Positions 56,273 to 64,000 of a stretch of DNA of 64,000 nt are shown here, piece after piece. The DNA comes from Azonexus hydrophilus DSM 23864 (GTDB lineage Bacteria > Pseudomonadota > Gammaproteobacteria > Burkholderiales > Rhodocyclaceae): contig NZ_KE386925.1 in the NCBI RefSeq assembly GCF_000429605.1, positions 523,209 through 587,208 on the forward strand, in the 5' to 3' direction. The notes below the pieces were generated by a model that did no database searches, had not been told where the DNA came from, and saw only the letters and a program-made list of their open reading frames with translations. Numbering within the stretch: the stretch's first letter is position 1; each line of letters opens with the position of its first letter. Both the position numbers and the translations under genes were made by a program.

Positions 56273-58333
56273 ATGTCGATTCATCGCCGCAGCGCACTGT
56301 TTGTCGTTCTCAGCCTGCTCATCGCCGGCTGGCTGGGCGCCTACGCCTTCACACTGTGGCGACTGCGCACGGCTGCGCTCGACAACGGCATCGAGGCTGC
56401 CGTCACCCATGCCCGGAATTTCGAGAAACACCTCACCCAGACCTTCGAGATGATCGAACTGGCCGCTGTCGGTCTGGCGCCCGGGCAGAGTACCGACAGC
56501 GTCAGCACGCGCTTCAGCGAACAGATGAACGATGCGCTGCGCAAGACGCCCCATCTGCGCTCATTGTCACTGATCAACGAGCAAGGTCAGATACTGGCCA
56601 GTACCAGCCCCGGTAATGTCGGCGGCAAGGTGGCCCTGCGCGGCTTCTTTCCGATGATCAGCGACGACTCGCTGATCATGCATATCGGCAGCCTGCGGCA
56701 GGGACGCGACCTTGCCGATGGCATCGCGGAAACGCCGCTGGCCGGCAAGCTCCGCAACAATGGCCCGGCTTTCGTGCCGGTCCTGCGCCGGATCGACAAC
56801 GGCAAGCAACGCCACTGGATCGTCGCCGCACTGAACCCTGAGTATTTCACCCTGTATTTCAGCCAGTTACTGCCCAGCGAAGAAGGCCATGCCCAGATCC
56901 TGCGTCACGACGGCCTGCTGCTGCTTTCATCAAACCCGCAGGATCTGCCCGGCCATGCCGGCGCTGCCGGCCAGGTGACGGAATGGCTGGCTCGCCAGGA
57001 AAGCGGTTCGCTCCGGCAAACCTTGCCCGACGGCAATCCGGTACTCAGTGCTTACCGGGCCTCCAGCCGCTTCCCGACGCTGGTCGCCGTGCATCTGTCG
57101 CAGAACACCATCCTCGAACGCTGGCGCAGCGAGGCCCGGCGTATCTCGCTGGTGGTTCTGCCCATCCTGTTCGCATTGAGTGGTGCGGCCTTCCTGGTCT
57201 GGCTGCGCCAGCGCCGCCTGGAAGAACGTGAACGCGAACTGTCCAGCCAACGCAAGCTGGCCGCCAGCGTTTTTGCCGCGACCAACAACGGCGTTTTCCT
57301 GACCACGCCGCAGGGCGACATCATCGCCGTCAACCCGGCTTTCGAGCGCATCACCGGTTACCGCGCCAGCGAGGTGCTGGGCCGCAACCCGCGCCTGCTC
57401 GCTTCCGGCCGCCACGATAAGGCGTTCTACCGGCGCATGTGGGAAAGCATTCAGTCCGTGGGTCACTGGGATGGCGAAATCATCAACAAGCGCAAGGATG
57501 GCACGCTCTTCCACGGCATCGTCAATATCAACGCCGTCCTTGATGACCATGGCCAGCTCAAGCACTACGTCGGCGTCACCGTAGACATCACCGAGCGCAA
57601 GGAATACGAAAGCCAGCTACTGCTCGCCAAGGAACGCGCGGAAGCCGCCTCGCTGGCGAAAACCACCTTCCTGGCGACGATCAGCCACGAACTGCGCACC
57701 CCGATGAACGGCGTACTCGGCATGACCGAAGTCCTGCTGCGCTCCCCGCTCGATGAACGGCAACGCCGCCAACTGGGCATCGTGCGGGATTCGGCAGTTT
57801 CGCTACTGGACATCCTCAACCAGATTCTCGACTACTCGAAAATCGAAGCGCACAACCTGCAACTCGAACACCTGCCGCTTGACCTGAACAACCTGATCCG
57901 CGACTTGAGCGCACTATTCGCCCCGGCTGCCGAAGCCAAGGGTGTGCACCTGCACGTATTGCCGCATGCTCCGCTACCGGAAGGCTTGTTTGGCGACCCG
58001 CTGCGGCTGCGCCAGATCCTCACCAACCTGCTGAGCAACGCCGTCAAATTCACCCGCGCCGGCGAAATCACCGTCGATGCGGCAGTCAGCGACGGCCAAT
58101 TGAGGATCCGGGTCTGCGACACCGGCATCGGCATCGCTGCCGACAAGCAGCAACAGATTTTCGAAGCCTTCACCCAGGCCGACGGCTCGCACACCCGCGA
58201 GTTCGGCGGCACCGGCCTCGGCCTGAGCATCAGCCGCCGCCTGGCCGAGGCCATGGGCGGTAGCCTGACCGTCGATAGCACCCCCGGCCAGGGCAGTCGA
58301 TTCACCCTGAGCATTCCCGCACACTTCTCCTGA
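56273..58333 (+). CDS. Membrane sensor histidine kinase with Cache-like and PAS domains
   Basis: A 686-residue kinase. A periplasmic Cache-type sensor (about 33-287) lies between helices at 8-28 and 291-311. A PAS domain follows (about 325-445; LTTPQGDIIAVNPAFERITGY), then HisKA with His472 ([12 protein letters not shown]) and HATPase (SNAVKFTR, DTGIGIA, GGTGLGLSI). Unlike the other two membrane kinases paired with binding proteins, it has no receiver. The double-receiver protein encoded 1.8 kb upstream may supply it. Only one base separates its stop from the macroglobulin start. Confidence 0.9.
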   Translation: MSIHRRSALFVVLSLLIAGWLGAYAFTLWRLRTAALDNGIEAAVTHARNFEKHLTQTFEMIELAAVGLAPGQSTDSVSTRFSEQMNDALRKTPHLRSLSLINEQGQILASTSPGNVGGKVALRGFFPMISDDSLIMHIGSLRQGRDLADGIAETPLAGKLRNNGPAFVPVLRRIDNGKQRHWIVAALNPEYFTLYFSQLLPSEEGHAQILRHDGLLLLSSNPQDLPGHAGAAGQVTEWLARQESGSLRQTLPDGNPVLSAYRASSRFPTLVAVHLSQNTILERWRSEARRISLVVLPILFALSGAAFLVWLRQRRLEERERELSSQRKLAASVFAATNNGVFLTTPQGDIIAVNPAFERITGYRASEVLGRNPRLLASGRHDKAFYRRMWESIQSVGHWDGEIINKRKDGTLFHGIVNINAVLDDHGQLKHYVGVTVDITERKEYESQLLLAKERAEAASLAKTTFLATISHELRTPMNGVLGMTEVLLRSPLDERQRRQLGIVRDSAVSLLDILNQILDYSKIEAHNLQLEHLPLDLNNLIRDLSALFAPAAEAKGVHLHVLPHAPLPEGLFGDPLRLRQILTNLLSNAVKFTRAGEITVDAAVSDGQLRIRVCDTGIGIAADKQQQIFEAFTQADGSHTREFGGTGLGLSISRRLAEAMGGSLTVDSTPGQGSRFTLSIPAHFS

Positions 58334-58334
58334 C

Positions 58335-61300
58335 ATGCGCCACCCACTTTCGCTACTCGCCCTGCTCCTGTTCATATCAGCCAGCCACGCTGCCGATGTT
58401 CGCCAATTCCAGCCGCAGGGCCAGGTCGGCCATGTTGCCCAGGTCTCGGCGCAATTCAGCCAGCCCATGGTCAAACTGGGTGACGACACCGCCACCGCGC
58501 CGTTCGCCATCGATTGCGCCGGAATTTCCGGCGATGGCCGCTGGAGCAGCGAACGGACCTGGACCTGGCGCCCGCAACGCCCGCTGCAAGCTGGCGAGCG
58601 TTGTGTGTTCACGCTGCGCGACGGCTTGAGCACCCTGCAGGGCGAAACCCTGAGCGGCAAGCGCCGCTTCGAATTCACCGGTGCCGCACCCCGCCCCTGG
58701 CGCATCCGGCCGAGTGCCGGCGCGCTGATCGAGGAAGACCAGGCCTTCGTCATCGACGGTGGCGGCCCGCTTGACCCGGCCTCGTTCAACGACCGACTGT
58801 GGTGCGAAGCCGATGGCGTCGGCCAGCGCATCCCGGCCCGGCCGGTGCCCCCCGCCATCCGCCAGGCGGTACTGGGACAAGCCAACATGCCGGACCACGC
58901 CATCGTCGTCAGCTGCAGCGAAACGCTGCCGGCCGGGCGCAAGATGAAAGTGGTCTGGGGCAAAGGCATCAGGGCGGCCAACGGCACCCCGGCCGACAAG
59001 GAACAGAGTTTCGTCTACTCAGTGCGCGAGCCATTCACCGCCAGCCTGTCGTGCGAACGCGAAAAGGCCGGCGCGCCATGCTCGCCGCTGTCGGCGATCC
59101 GGCTCAACTTCAGCGCGCCGGTCGACGTGAAGTATTTCGACAAAATCCGCCTGACCTCCGCCGAGGGGCCACGCCGCCCGCAGCCGCTGGACCGCGAGAA
59201 TCCGCAAGCGGTATTCGACAGCATCGCCTTCCCCGGCCCCTTGCCGCAAAACACGGAATTCAAGCTCGAACTGCCGGCCGGCGTGAAGGACGAGGCCGGC
59301 CGACCGCTCGCCAACGCCGACAAGTTCCCGCTGACCGTGCGTAGCGGCGCGCTGCCGCCGCTGGCCAAGTTCCCCGGCGATTTCGGCATCGTTGAACTGA
59401 AGGAAGGCGGGCTGTTACCGGTGACGCTGCGCAACGTCGAAGCCAGCCTCAAGACCGCCGGCCTGGCCCTACCCGGCAGCCACCGTTTCAGCGACCAGCG
59501 GCTGACCGAGGACGCCGACGTGATCGCCGCCATGCGCGCGCTGGCAAAGTTCGAACAACAGAGCAACAAATACAAGGTGGTGGTCGACGGCAAGACCGAA
59601 GAGCGCTACGACCCCTACTACGCCCGCGAACTCTCTTTCCTCGCCCAGCGCCCCGGCGTCACCCGGCAGGAGCTACCCAAACCCGGCGGCAGCGCCGAGT
59701 TCGAGGTGATCGGCATTCCGCTCGGCAAACCCGGCTACCACATCGTCGAAATCGAGAGCCGCTTGCTCGGCAACGCCCTGCTGTCGACGCCCAAGCCGAT
59801 GTACGTGCGCAGCGCGGCGCTGGTCACCAACCTCGCCGTGCATCTCAAGGTCGGCCAGGACAACGCGCTGGTCTGGGTCACCGCGCTCGACACCGGCAAG
59901 CCGGTGGCCGACGCCGAGGTCCGCGTGTCGACCTGCGCCGGCAAGCAGTTGTGGCAGGGCAAGACCGACGCGCTCGGCCGGGCGAAGATCGACCAGGCGC
60001 TCGACAATCCGTACTGCGACGGCGACCGTTTCCTGTTCGCCAGCGCCCGCAGCGGCGGCGATTTCAGCTTCGTCCGTTCGGACTGGAACGAAGGCATCGA
60101 GCCGTGGCGCTTCGGCGTCTACAGCTGGGGCGACAACAGCCCGCTGCGCATCCACGGCATCCTCGACCGCAGCCTGTTCCGCCCCGGCCAGACGCTGTCG
60201 GTCAAGCACCTGGCGCGCAGCCGCGACAGCCGGGGTTTCTCGCTGCCGGCCGCGGACAAGTTGCCGAACAAGCTGGTCCTGCGCCATAGCGAGAGCGGCA
60301 CCGAATTCACCCAGCCGCTCAGCTGGGACGCCCAGGCGAGCGCGGTCAACGCCTGGAAAGTCCCGGAATCGGCCAAGCTCGGCACCTGGCAGATCGTCCT
60401 CCAGGGCGGTGCCGACGGCGAGATCTACAGCAGCGAGTTCCGCGTCGCTGACTTCCGCCTGCCGGTGTTCACCGGCAGCGTCCAGGGCGTGCCGGCGCGC
60501 CAGATCGCGGTCAGCAAGGTGCCGCTGGCGCTCGGCCTGTCCTTCCTCAACGGCGGCGCGGCGAAGCACGCCGAGGTCGAAGTTTCGGCCACGCTGCGCC
60601 CGCGCTGGGTGCACCACGCGCGCTACGGCGACTACCGCTTCAACGTCGGTTTCGACGACGAGGCGCTGGCCGCATTTGCCATCGATGCCGGCGTCAACGA
60701 AGAAAGCCTGGTCCTCGACAAGCAGCAGCTCAAACTCGACGCCGCCGGCGCCGGCCGTCTCGAAGTGCCTTTGCCGGCCAAGCCCGGCGGCCCGGCCGAA
60801 CTCTACGCCGAGATGAGTTTTGCCGACCCGAACGGCGAGACCCAGACCATCCGCGGCGTCGTGGACCTGCGCCCGTCGGCGCTGGAAATCGGCGTCAAGA
60901 TCGCCGACTGGGCCAGCGGCGGCGGCAGCAACCGACTCCAGGCCGTGGTCCTCGACACCGCCGGCAAGCCGGTCGCCGGCCAGACGGTCAAGGTCACCGC
61001 CAAGCGCCGCATCGACAGCAGCCACCGGCGACGCATCGTCGGCGGCTTCTACGCCTACGAAAACACTCAGGAATACCGCGACCTCGGCGAAGTCTGCGCC
61101 GGCCAGACCGACAGTCGCGGCCTGCTGCTGTGCGAGCTGTCGATTGCCGATCCGGGTGCCATCTACCTGCTCGCCGAGACCCGCGACGTCAAGAACAACG
61201 TCGCCCGCGCCGGCACCAGCTACTGGGTTTCCGGCGGTGGCGACCTGTGGTTTTCTGCCGGCAATCAGGACCGCATCGACGTGATTCCCGAGAAGAAGGC

Positions 61301-63998
61301 CTGGGCGGCTGGCGAAACCGCCCGCTTCCAGGTGCGCACGCCGTTCCGCGAAGCCACCGCGCTGATCTCGGTCGAAGCCGGCGGCATCCTCGAAACTTTC
61401 GTCCAGCCGCTGTCGCGCTTCAAACCGACGGTGGAAGTGCCGGTGCGCGGCGAATGGGGGCCGAACGCTTTCGTTTCGGTGCTGGTCGTGCGCGGACGGG
61501 TCGAACCGGTGAAGTGGTATAGCCTGTTCCAGTGGGGCTGGCGCGAGCCGCTGGCCTGGTTCCGCGCCTGGTGGAACCCGGAGCAGCCGACAGCCATGGT
61601 CGATCTGGCCAAACCTTCGTACCGCATCGGCCTCGCCGAAATCGCCGTCGGTACCGAAGCCTTCCAGCTCAAGGTCGAGATCAGCAGCGACCAGACCGAC
61701 TACCAGCCGCGTCAGCAGGCGACCGTGAACATTCGCGTCAGCACGCCCGACGGCAAGCCGCTGCCGACCGGCAGCGAGGTCGCTTTCGCTGCCGTCGACC
61801 AGGCGCTGCTCGAACTGCGCCCGAACGACAGCTGGCAGCTGCTCGAAGCGATGCTGCCGACGCGCGGCTACGCGGTCGAAACGGCAACCGCGCAAGGCAT
61901 GGTCATCGGCAAGCGCCACTTCGGCAAGAAGGCGCTGCCGCCCGGCGGCGGTGGCGGCAAAGCGCCGGCCCGCGAGCTGTTCGACACGCTGCTGCTGTGG
62001 CAGCCGAAAGTGGCGCTCGACGCCAACGGCCGGGCGACGCTGCGCGTGCCGCTCAACGATGCACTCAGCGAGTTCAAGCTGGTCGCTGTCGCCAGCGCCG
62101 GCAGCGCGCTGTTCGGCACCGGCAGCGCCAGCATCCGCAGCAGGCAGGACCTCCAGATCATCTCCGGCCTGCCGCCGCTGGTCCGCGAAGGCGACCGCTA
62201 CACGGCAATGCTGACGCTGCGCAACGGCACCGCCCGGGCGATGAATCTCACGGTCGACGGCAAAAACGGGGCAAAAACGCTGGCGGCGCAGAAACTGACG
62301 CTGGCACCGGAAAGCGCCGGCGAACTGCGCTGGCCGATGCAGGCCGGCGAAGGCATTACGGCGGAAACCTGGGAATTCACCGCGCGCGAAGACGGCGGCA
62401 AGGCGGCCGACACGCTGCGCATCACCCAGCAGGTGGCGCCGGCGGTACCGGTCACCGTCCAGCACGCCAGCTTCCAGCGCGTCGACGGCGACATCCGCTT
62501 GGCGGTGACCCTGCCGACCGGCGCCCTGCCCGGCAAGGGCGGCATAGAGGTCGCGCTGTCGCCCAAGCTGGCGACGCCGCCGCCCGGCCTGCTGCGCTTC
62601 TTCGCCGATTACCCCTATGCCTGCCTGGAACAGAAGACCTCGGTCGCCGTCGGCCTGCACGACCCGGCGCGCTGGCAGCAGATCGCCGACACCCTGCCCG
62701 GCTACCTCGACGACAACGGCCTGGCTGCCTACTTCCCCGGCCTGGCCGGCAGCCCGACGCTGACCGCCTACCTGCTCGACGTGGTCACGCTGGCCGGCTT
62801 CCCGCTGCCGGAAGACAGCCGCCGGCGCATGCTGCAGGGCCTGAACGCCTTCGTCGACGGCCGCCTAAAGCGCGACGAATGGGCGCCCGGCTTTGCCGGC
62901 GACGTGCGCCTGCACCGCCGGCTCAATGCTTTACAGGCACTGGTCCGCCAGGGCGAGAAGCCGCAGCGCGCGGCAGCGGCGCTCGACATCGACCCGCAGC
63001 TGCTGCCAACGGCGGCGCTGATCGACTGGACGCTGGTGCTCAAGGCGCTACCCGACCTGCCGCAGCGTGAAGCGAAGTACGCCGCCGCCCGCCAGGAACT
63101 GCGCAACCGCCTCGGCTACGCCGGCAGCCGGCTGGTCTTCGCCAACGAGCGCGCCGACTACGGCTGGTGGATGATGGCCAGCGCCGACGCCAACGCCTTC
63201 CGCCTGATCGAGGCGATGCTCGATGACGCTGACTGGCAGGCCGACCTGCCGCGCCTGCTGCAAGGCGCGCTCGAACGCCAGCAACGCGGCCGCTGGCTGA
63301 CGACCACGGCCAACGCCTGGGCGCGGGTCACCCTCGACAGCTTCGCGCAGAAGTTCGAGCGCGAGGCAGTCGGCGGCGTCACCAAGGCGACGCTGGCCCC
63401 GGCCAGTGCCGAATTCGACTGGAAGAGCGCCGACGACAAGCCGCTGGCGCTACCCTGGCCGGCCAAGCCCGGCAAGGACGACGCACTGGCGCTCAGCCAC
63501 GCCGGCAGCGGCAAGCCCTGGGCCAACGTCCAGGTGCTGGCAGCGATCCCCGACGGCCCGCCGCGCCAGGCCGGTTACCGCATCCAGCGGCAACTGACGC
63601 CGTTGCAGCAGAAGACACCGGGCAAGTTCAGCCGCGGTGACCTGTGGCGGGTAACGCTGAGCATCGACGCCGATCACGACATGAGCTGGGTGGCAATCAG
63701 CGACCCGGTGCCGGCCGGCGCGCGCATCCTCGGCGACGGCGACGGGCGCGACTCGGCCATCGCCACGCGCGGCGAAAGCGACGCCCGCGAAGGCCGCTGG
63801 CCGAGCTTCATCGAACGCAGCTTCGGCGCCTGGCGCGCCTATTACGAAATGCTGCCGCGCGGCCGCACGCAGATCGCCTACACCGTGCGCCTGAACAATG
63901 CCGGCGACTTCGCCATGCCGCCGACGCGGGTCGAGGCGATGTACGCGCCGGATGTCTTCGGCGAATTGCCGAACGCCCGCCTGCAGGTCGGCGAGTGA
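58335..63998 (+). CDS. Bacterial alpha-2-macroglobulin with thioester motif
   Basis: An 1887-residue secreted protein with signal peptide MRHPLSLLALLLFISASHA and no lipobox Cys. The N-terminal MG domains (about 20-500) and the macroglobulin core lead to the bait/ANA-like region near 1200. A glycine-rich stretch (ALPPGGGGGKAPARELF) is followed by the A2M segment FDTLLLWQPKVALDANGRATL. The thioester CLEQ lies at 1430-1433 (YPYACLEQKTS), with the TED helical domain after it. Bacterial A2Ms trap foreign proteases in the periplasm and are often paired with PBP1C; that partner would lie beyond the window. Translation may couple to the kinase gene. Confidence 0.93.
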   Translation: MRHPLSLLALLLFISASHAADVRQFQPQGQVGHVAQVSAQFSQPMVKLGDDTATAPFAIDCAGISGDGRWSSERTWTWRPQRPLQAGERCVFTLRDGLSTLQGETLSGKRRFEFTGAAPRPWRIRPSAGALIEEDQAFVIDGGGPLDPASFNDRLWCEADGVGQRIPARPVPPAIRQAVLGQANMPDHAIVVSCSETLPAGRKMKVVWGKGIRAANGTPADKEQSFVYSVREPFTASLSCEREKAGAPCSPLSAIRLNFSAPVDVKYFDKIRLTSAEGPRRPQPLDRENPQAVFDSIAFPGPLPQNTEFKLELPAGVKDEAGRPLANADKFPLTVRSGALPPLAKFPGDFGIVELKEGGLLPVTLRNVEASLKTAGLALPGSHRFSDQRLTEDADVIAAMRALAKFEQQSNKYKVVVDGKTEERYDPYYARELSFLAQRPGVTRQELPKPGGSAEFEVIGIPLGKPGYHIVEIESRLLGNALLSTPKPMYVRSAALVTNLAVHLKVGQDNALVWVTALDTGKPVADAEVRVSTCAGKQLWQGKTDALGRAKIDQALDNPYCDGDRFLFASARSGGDFSFVRSDWNEGIEPWRFGVYSWGDNSPLRIHGILDRSLFRPGQTLSVKHLARSRDSRGFSLPAADKLPNKLVLRHSESGTEFTQPLSWDAQASAVNAWKVPESAKLGTWQIVLQGGADGEIYSSEFRVADFRLPVFTGSVQGVPARQIAVSKVPLALGLSFLNGGAAKHAEVEVSATLRPRWVHHARYGDYRFNVGFDDEALAAFAIDAGVNEESLVLDKQQLKLDAAGAGRLEVPLPAKPGGPAELYAEMSFADPNGETQTIRGVVDLRPSALEIGVKIADWASGGGSNRLQAVVLDTAGKPVAGQTVKVTAKRRIDSSHRRRIVGGFYAYENTQEYRDLGEVCAGQTDSRGLLLCELSIADPGAIYLLAETRDVKNNVARAGTSYWVSGGGDLWFSAGNQDRIDVIPEKKAWAAGETARFQVRTPFREATALISVEAGGILETFVQPLSRFKPTVEVPVRGEWGPNAFVSVLVVRGRVEPVKWYSLFQWGWREPLAWFRAWWNPEQPTAMVDLAKPSYRIGLAEIAVGTEAFQLKVEISSDQTDYQPRQQATVNIRVSTPDGKPLPTGSEVAFAAVDQALLELRPNDSWQLLEAMLPTRGYAVETATAQGMVIGKRHFGKKALPPGGGGGKAPARELFDTLLLWQPKVALDANGRATLRVPLNDALSEFKLVAVASAGSALFGTGSASIRSRQDLQIISGLPPLVREGDRYTAMLTLRNGTARAMNLTVDGKNGAKTLAAQKLTLAPESAGELRWPMQAGEGITAETWEFTAREDGGKAADTLRITQQVAPAVPVTVQHASFQRVDGDIRLAVTLPTGALPGKGGIEVALSPKLATPPPGLLRFFADYPYACLEQKTSVAVGLHDPARWQQIADTLPGYLDDNGLAAYFPGLAGSPTLTAYLLDVVTLAGFPLPEDSRRRMLQGLNAFVDGRLKRDEWAPGFAGDVRLHRRLNALQALVRQGEKPQRAAAALDIDPQLLPTAALIDWTLVLKALPDLPQREAKYAAARQELRNRLGYAGSRLVFANERADYGWWMMASADANAFRLIEAMLDDADWQADLPRLLQGALERQQRGRWLTTTANAWARVTLDSFAQKFEREAVGGVTKATLAPASAEFDWKSADDKPLALPWPAKPGKDDALALSHAGSGKPWANVQVLAAIPDGPPRQAGYRIQRQLTPLQQKTPGKFSRGDLWRVTLSIDADHDMSWVAISDPVPAGARILGDGDGRDSAIATRGESDAREGRWPSFIERSFGAWRAYYEMLPRGRTQIAYTVRLNNAGDFAMPPTRVEAMYAPDVFGELPNARLQVGE

Positions 63999-64000
63999 TC

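Noticed and set aside
59673-62660. A 995-residue open frame antisense to the macroglobulin gene
   Set aside because: Mirror of the macroglobulin codons; no domain evidence.

Overview
The window is an ordinary stretch of chromosome from a GC-rich Gram-negative bacterium, most likely a betaproteobacterium of the Rhodocyclales (Dechloromonas/Azonexus-like). That placement is an inference. It rests on gene content and order: the string yciB, yciI-like, bolA, parvulin; the DUF2863 protein; CysI paired with a DUF934 protein; an iron-sulphur type CysH; VF530; recurring TATAAT/TAAAAT -10 boxes; and very dense signal transduction. About 54 protein genes fill nearly all of the sequence. I see no rRNA, tRNA, CRISPR array, prophage or insertion sequence, and no gene-free stretch longer than 300 bases.

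Layout. 1-6460: dusC (cut by the window edge), a PIN-domain protein, dps, a YciA-type thioesterase, thioredoxin 2, yaaA, a DUF2863 protein, bioA, glpM and a 64-residue small protein. 6556-9866: biotin operon bioF-bioH-bioC-bioD, with overlapping genes and no bioB in the window. 9855-11272: HPt protein and HD-GYP response regulator. 11321-16617: yciB, YciI-like, bolA, parvulin, then adenylate cyclase (TTG start), SH3 protein and M48 protease. 16639-20637: cysB divergent from cysI-DUF934-cysH. 20681-23492: periplasmic glutathione peroxidase and katG. 23602-37076: a signalling and acetate block. It holds a sugar-type binding lipoprotein plus hybrid kinase; a cNMP-binding/acetate kinase/PduL fusion; a PhnD-like binding protein plus hybrid kinase; and a large soluble PAS/GAF hybrid kinase. 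37253-39138: a basic-tailed protein of unknown function, VF530 and trmA. 39135-49203: potassium locus, with truncated kdpD, kdpE, trkH and trkA on one strand, facing a Kef-type antiporter, a tandem Usp protein and a DUF502 membrane protein, then an NhaP2-type antiporter. 49396-51045: chemotaxis receptor. 51227-53557: cysD and cysN, separated by an inverted-repeat element. 53701-63998: double-receiver regulator, HDOD protein, amino-acid-type binding protein, sensor kinase, and an alpha-2-macroglobulin with an intact thioester motif.

How the genes work together. CysDN activates sulphate, CysH reduces APS and CysI reduces sulphite; CysB probably controls both loci, because a near-identical 15-base AT-rich motif lies upstream of cysI and of cysD. 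The K+ genes look like a complete uptake/efflux module in which a KdpDE-like pair drives TrkHA rather than KdpFABC. Three different families of periplasmic binding protein each sit directly upstream of a membrane histidine kinase, with no transporter permease nearby, which suggests dedicated ligand sensing.

The most unusual object is the single 773-residue protein that joins a cyclic-nucleotide-binding domain, an acetate-kinase domain with altered phosphate-binding motifs, and a PduL phosphotransacylase. It would put both steps of the acetyl-CoA/acetate interconversion, and a possible nucleotide switch, in one chain.
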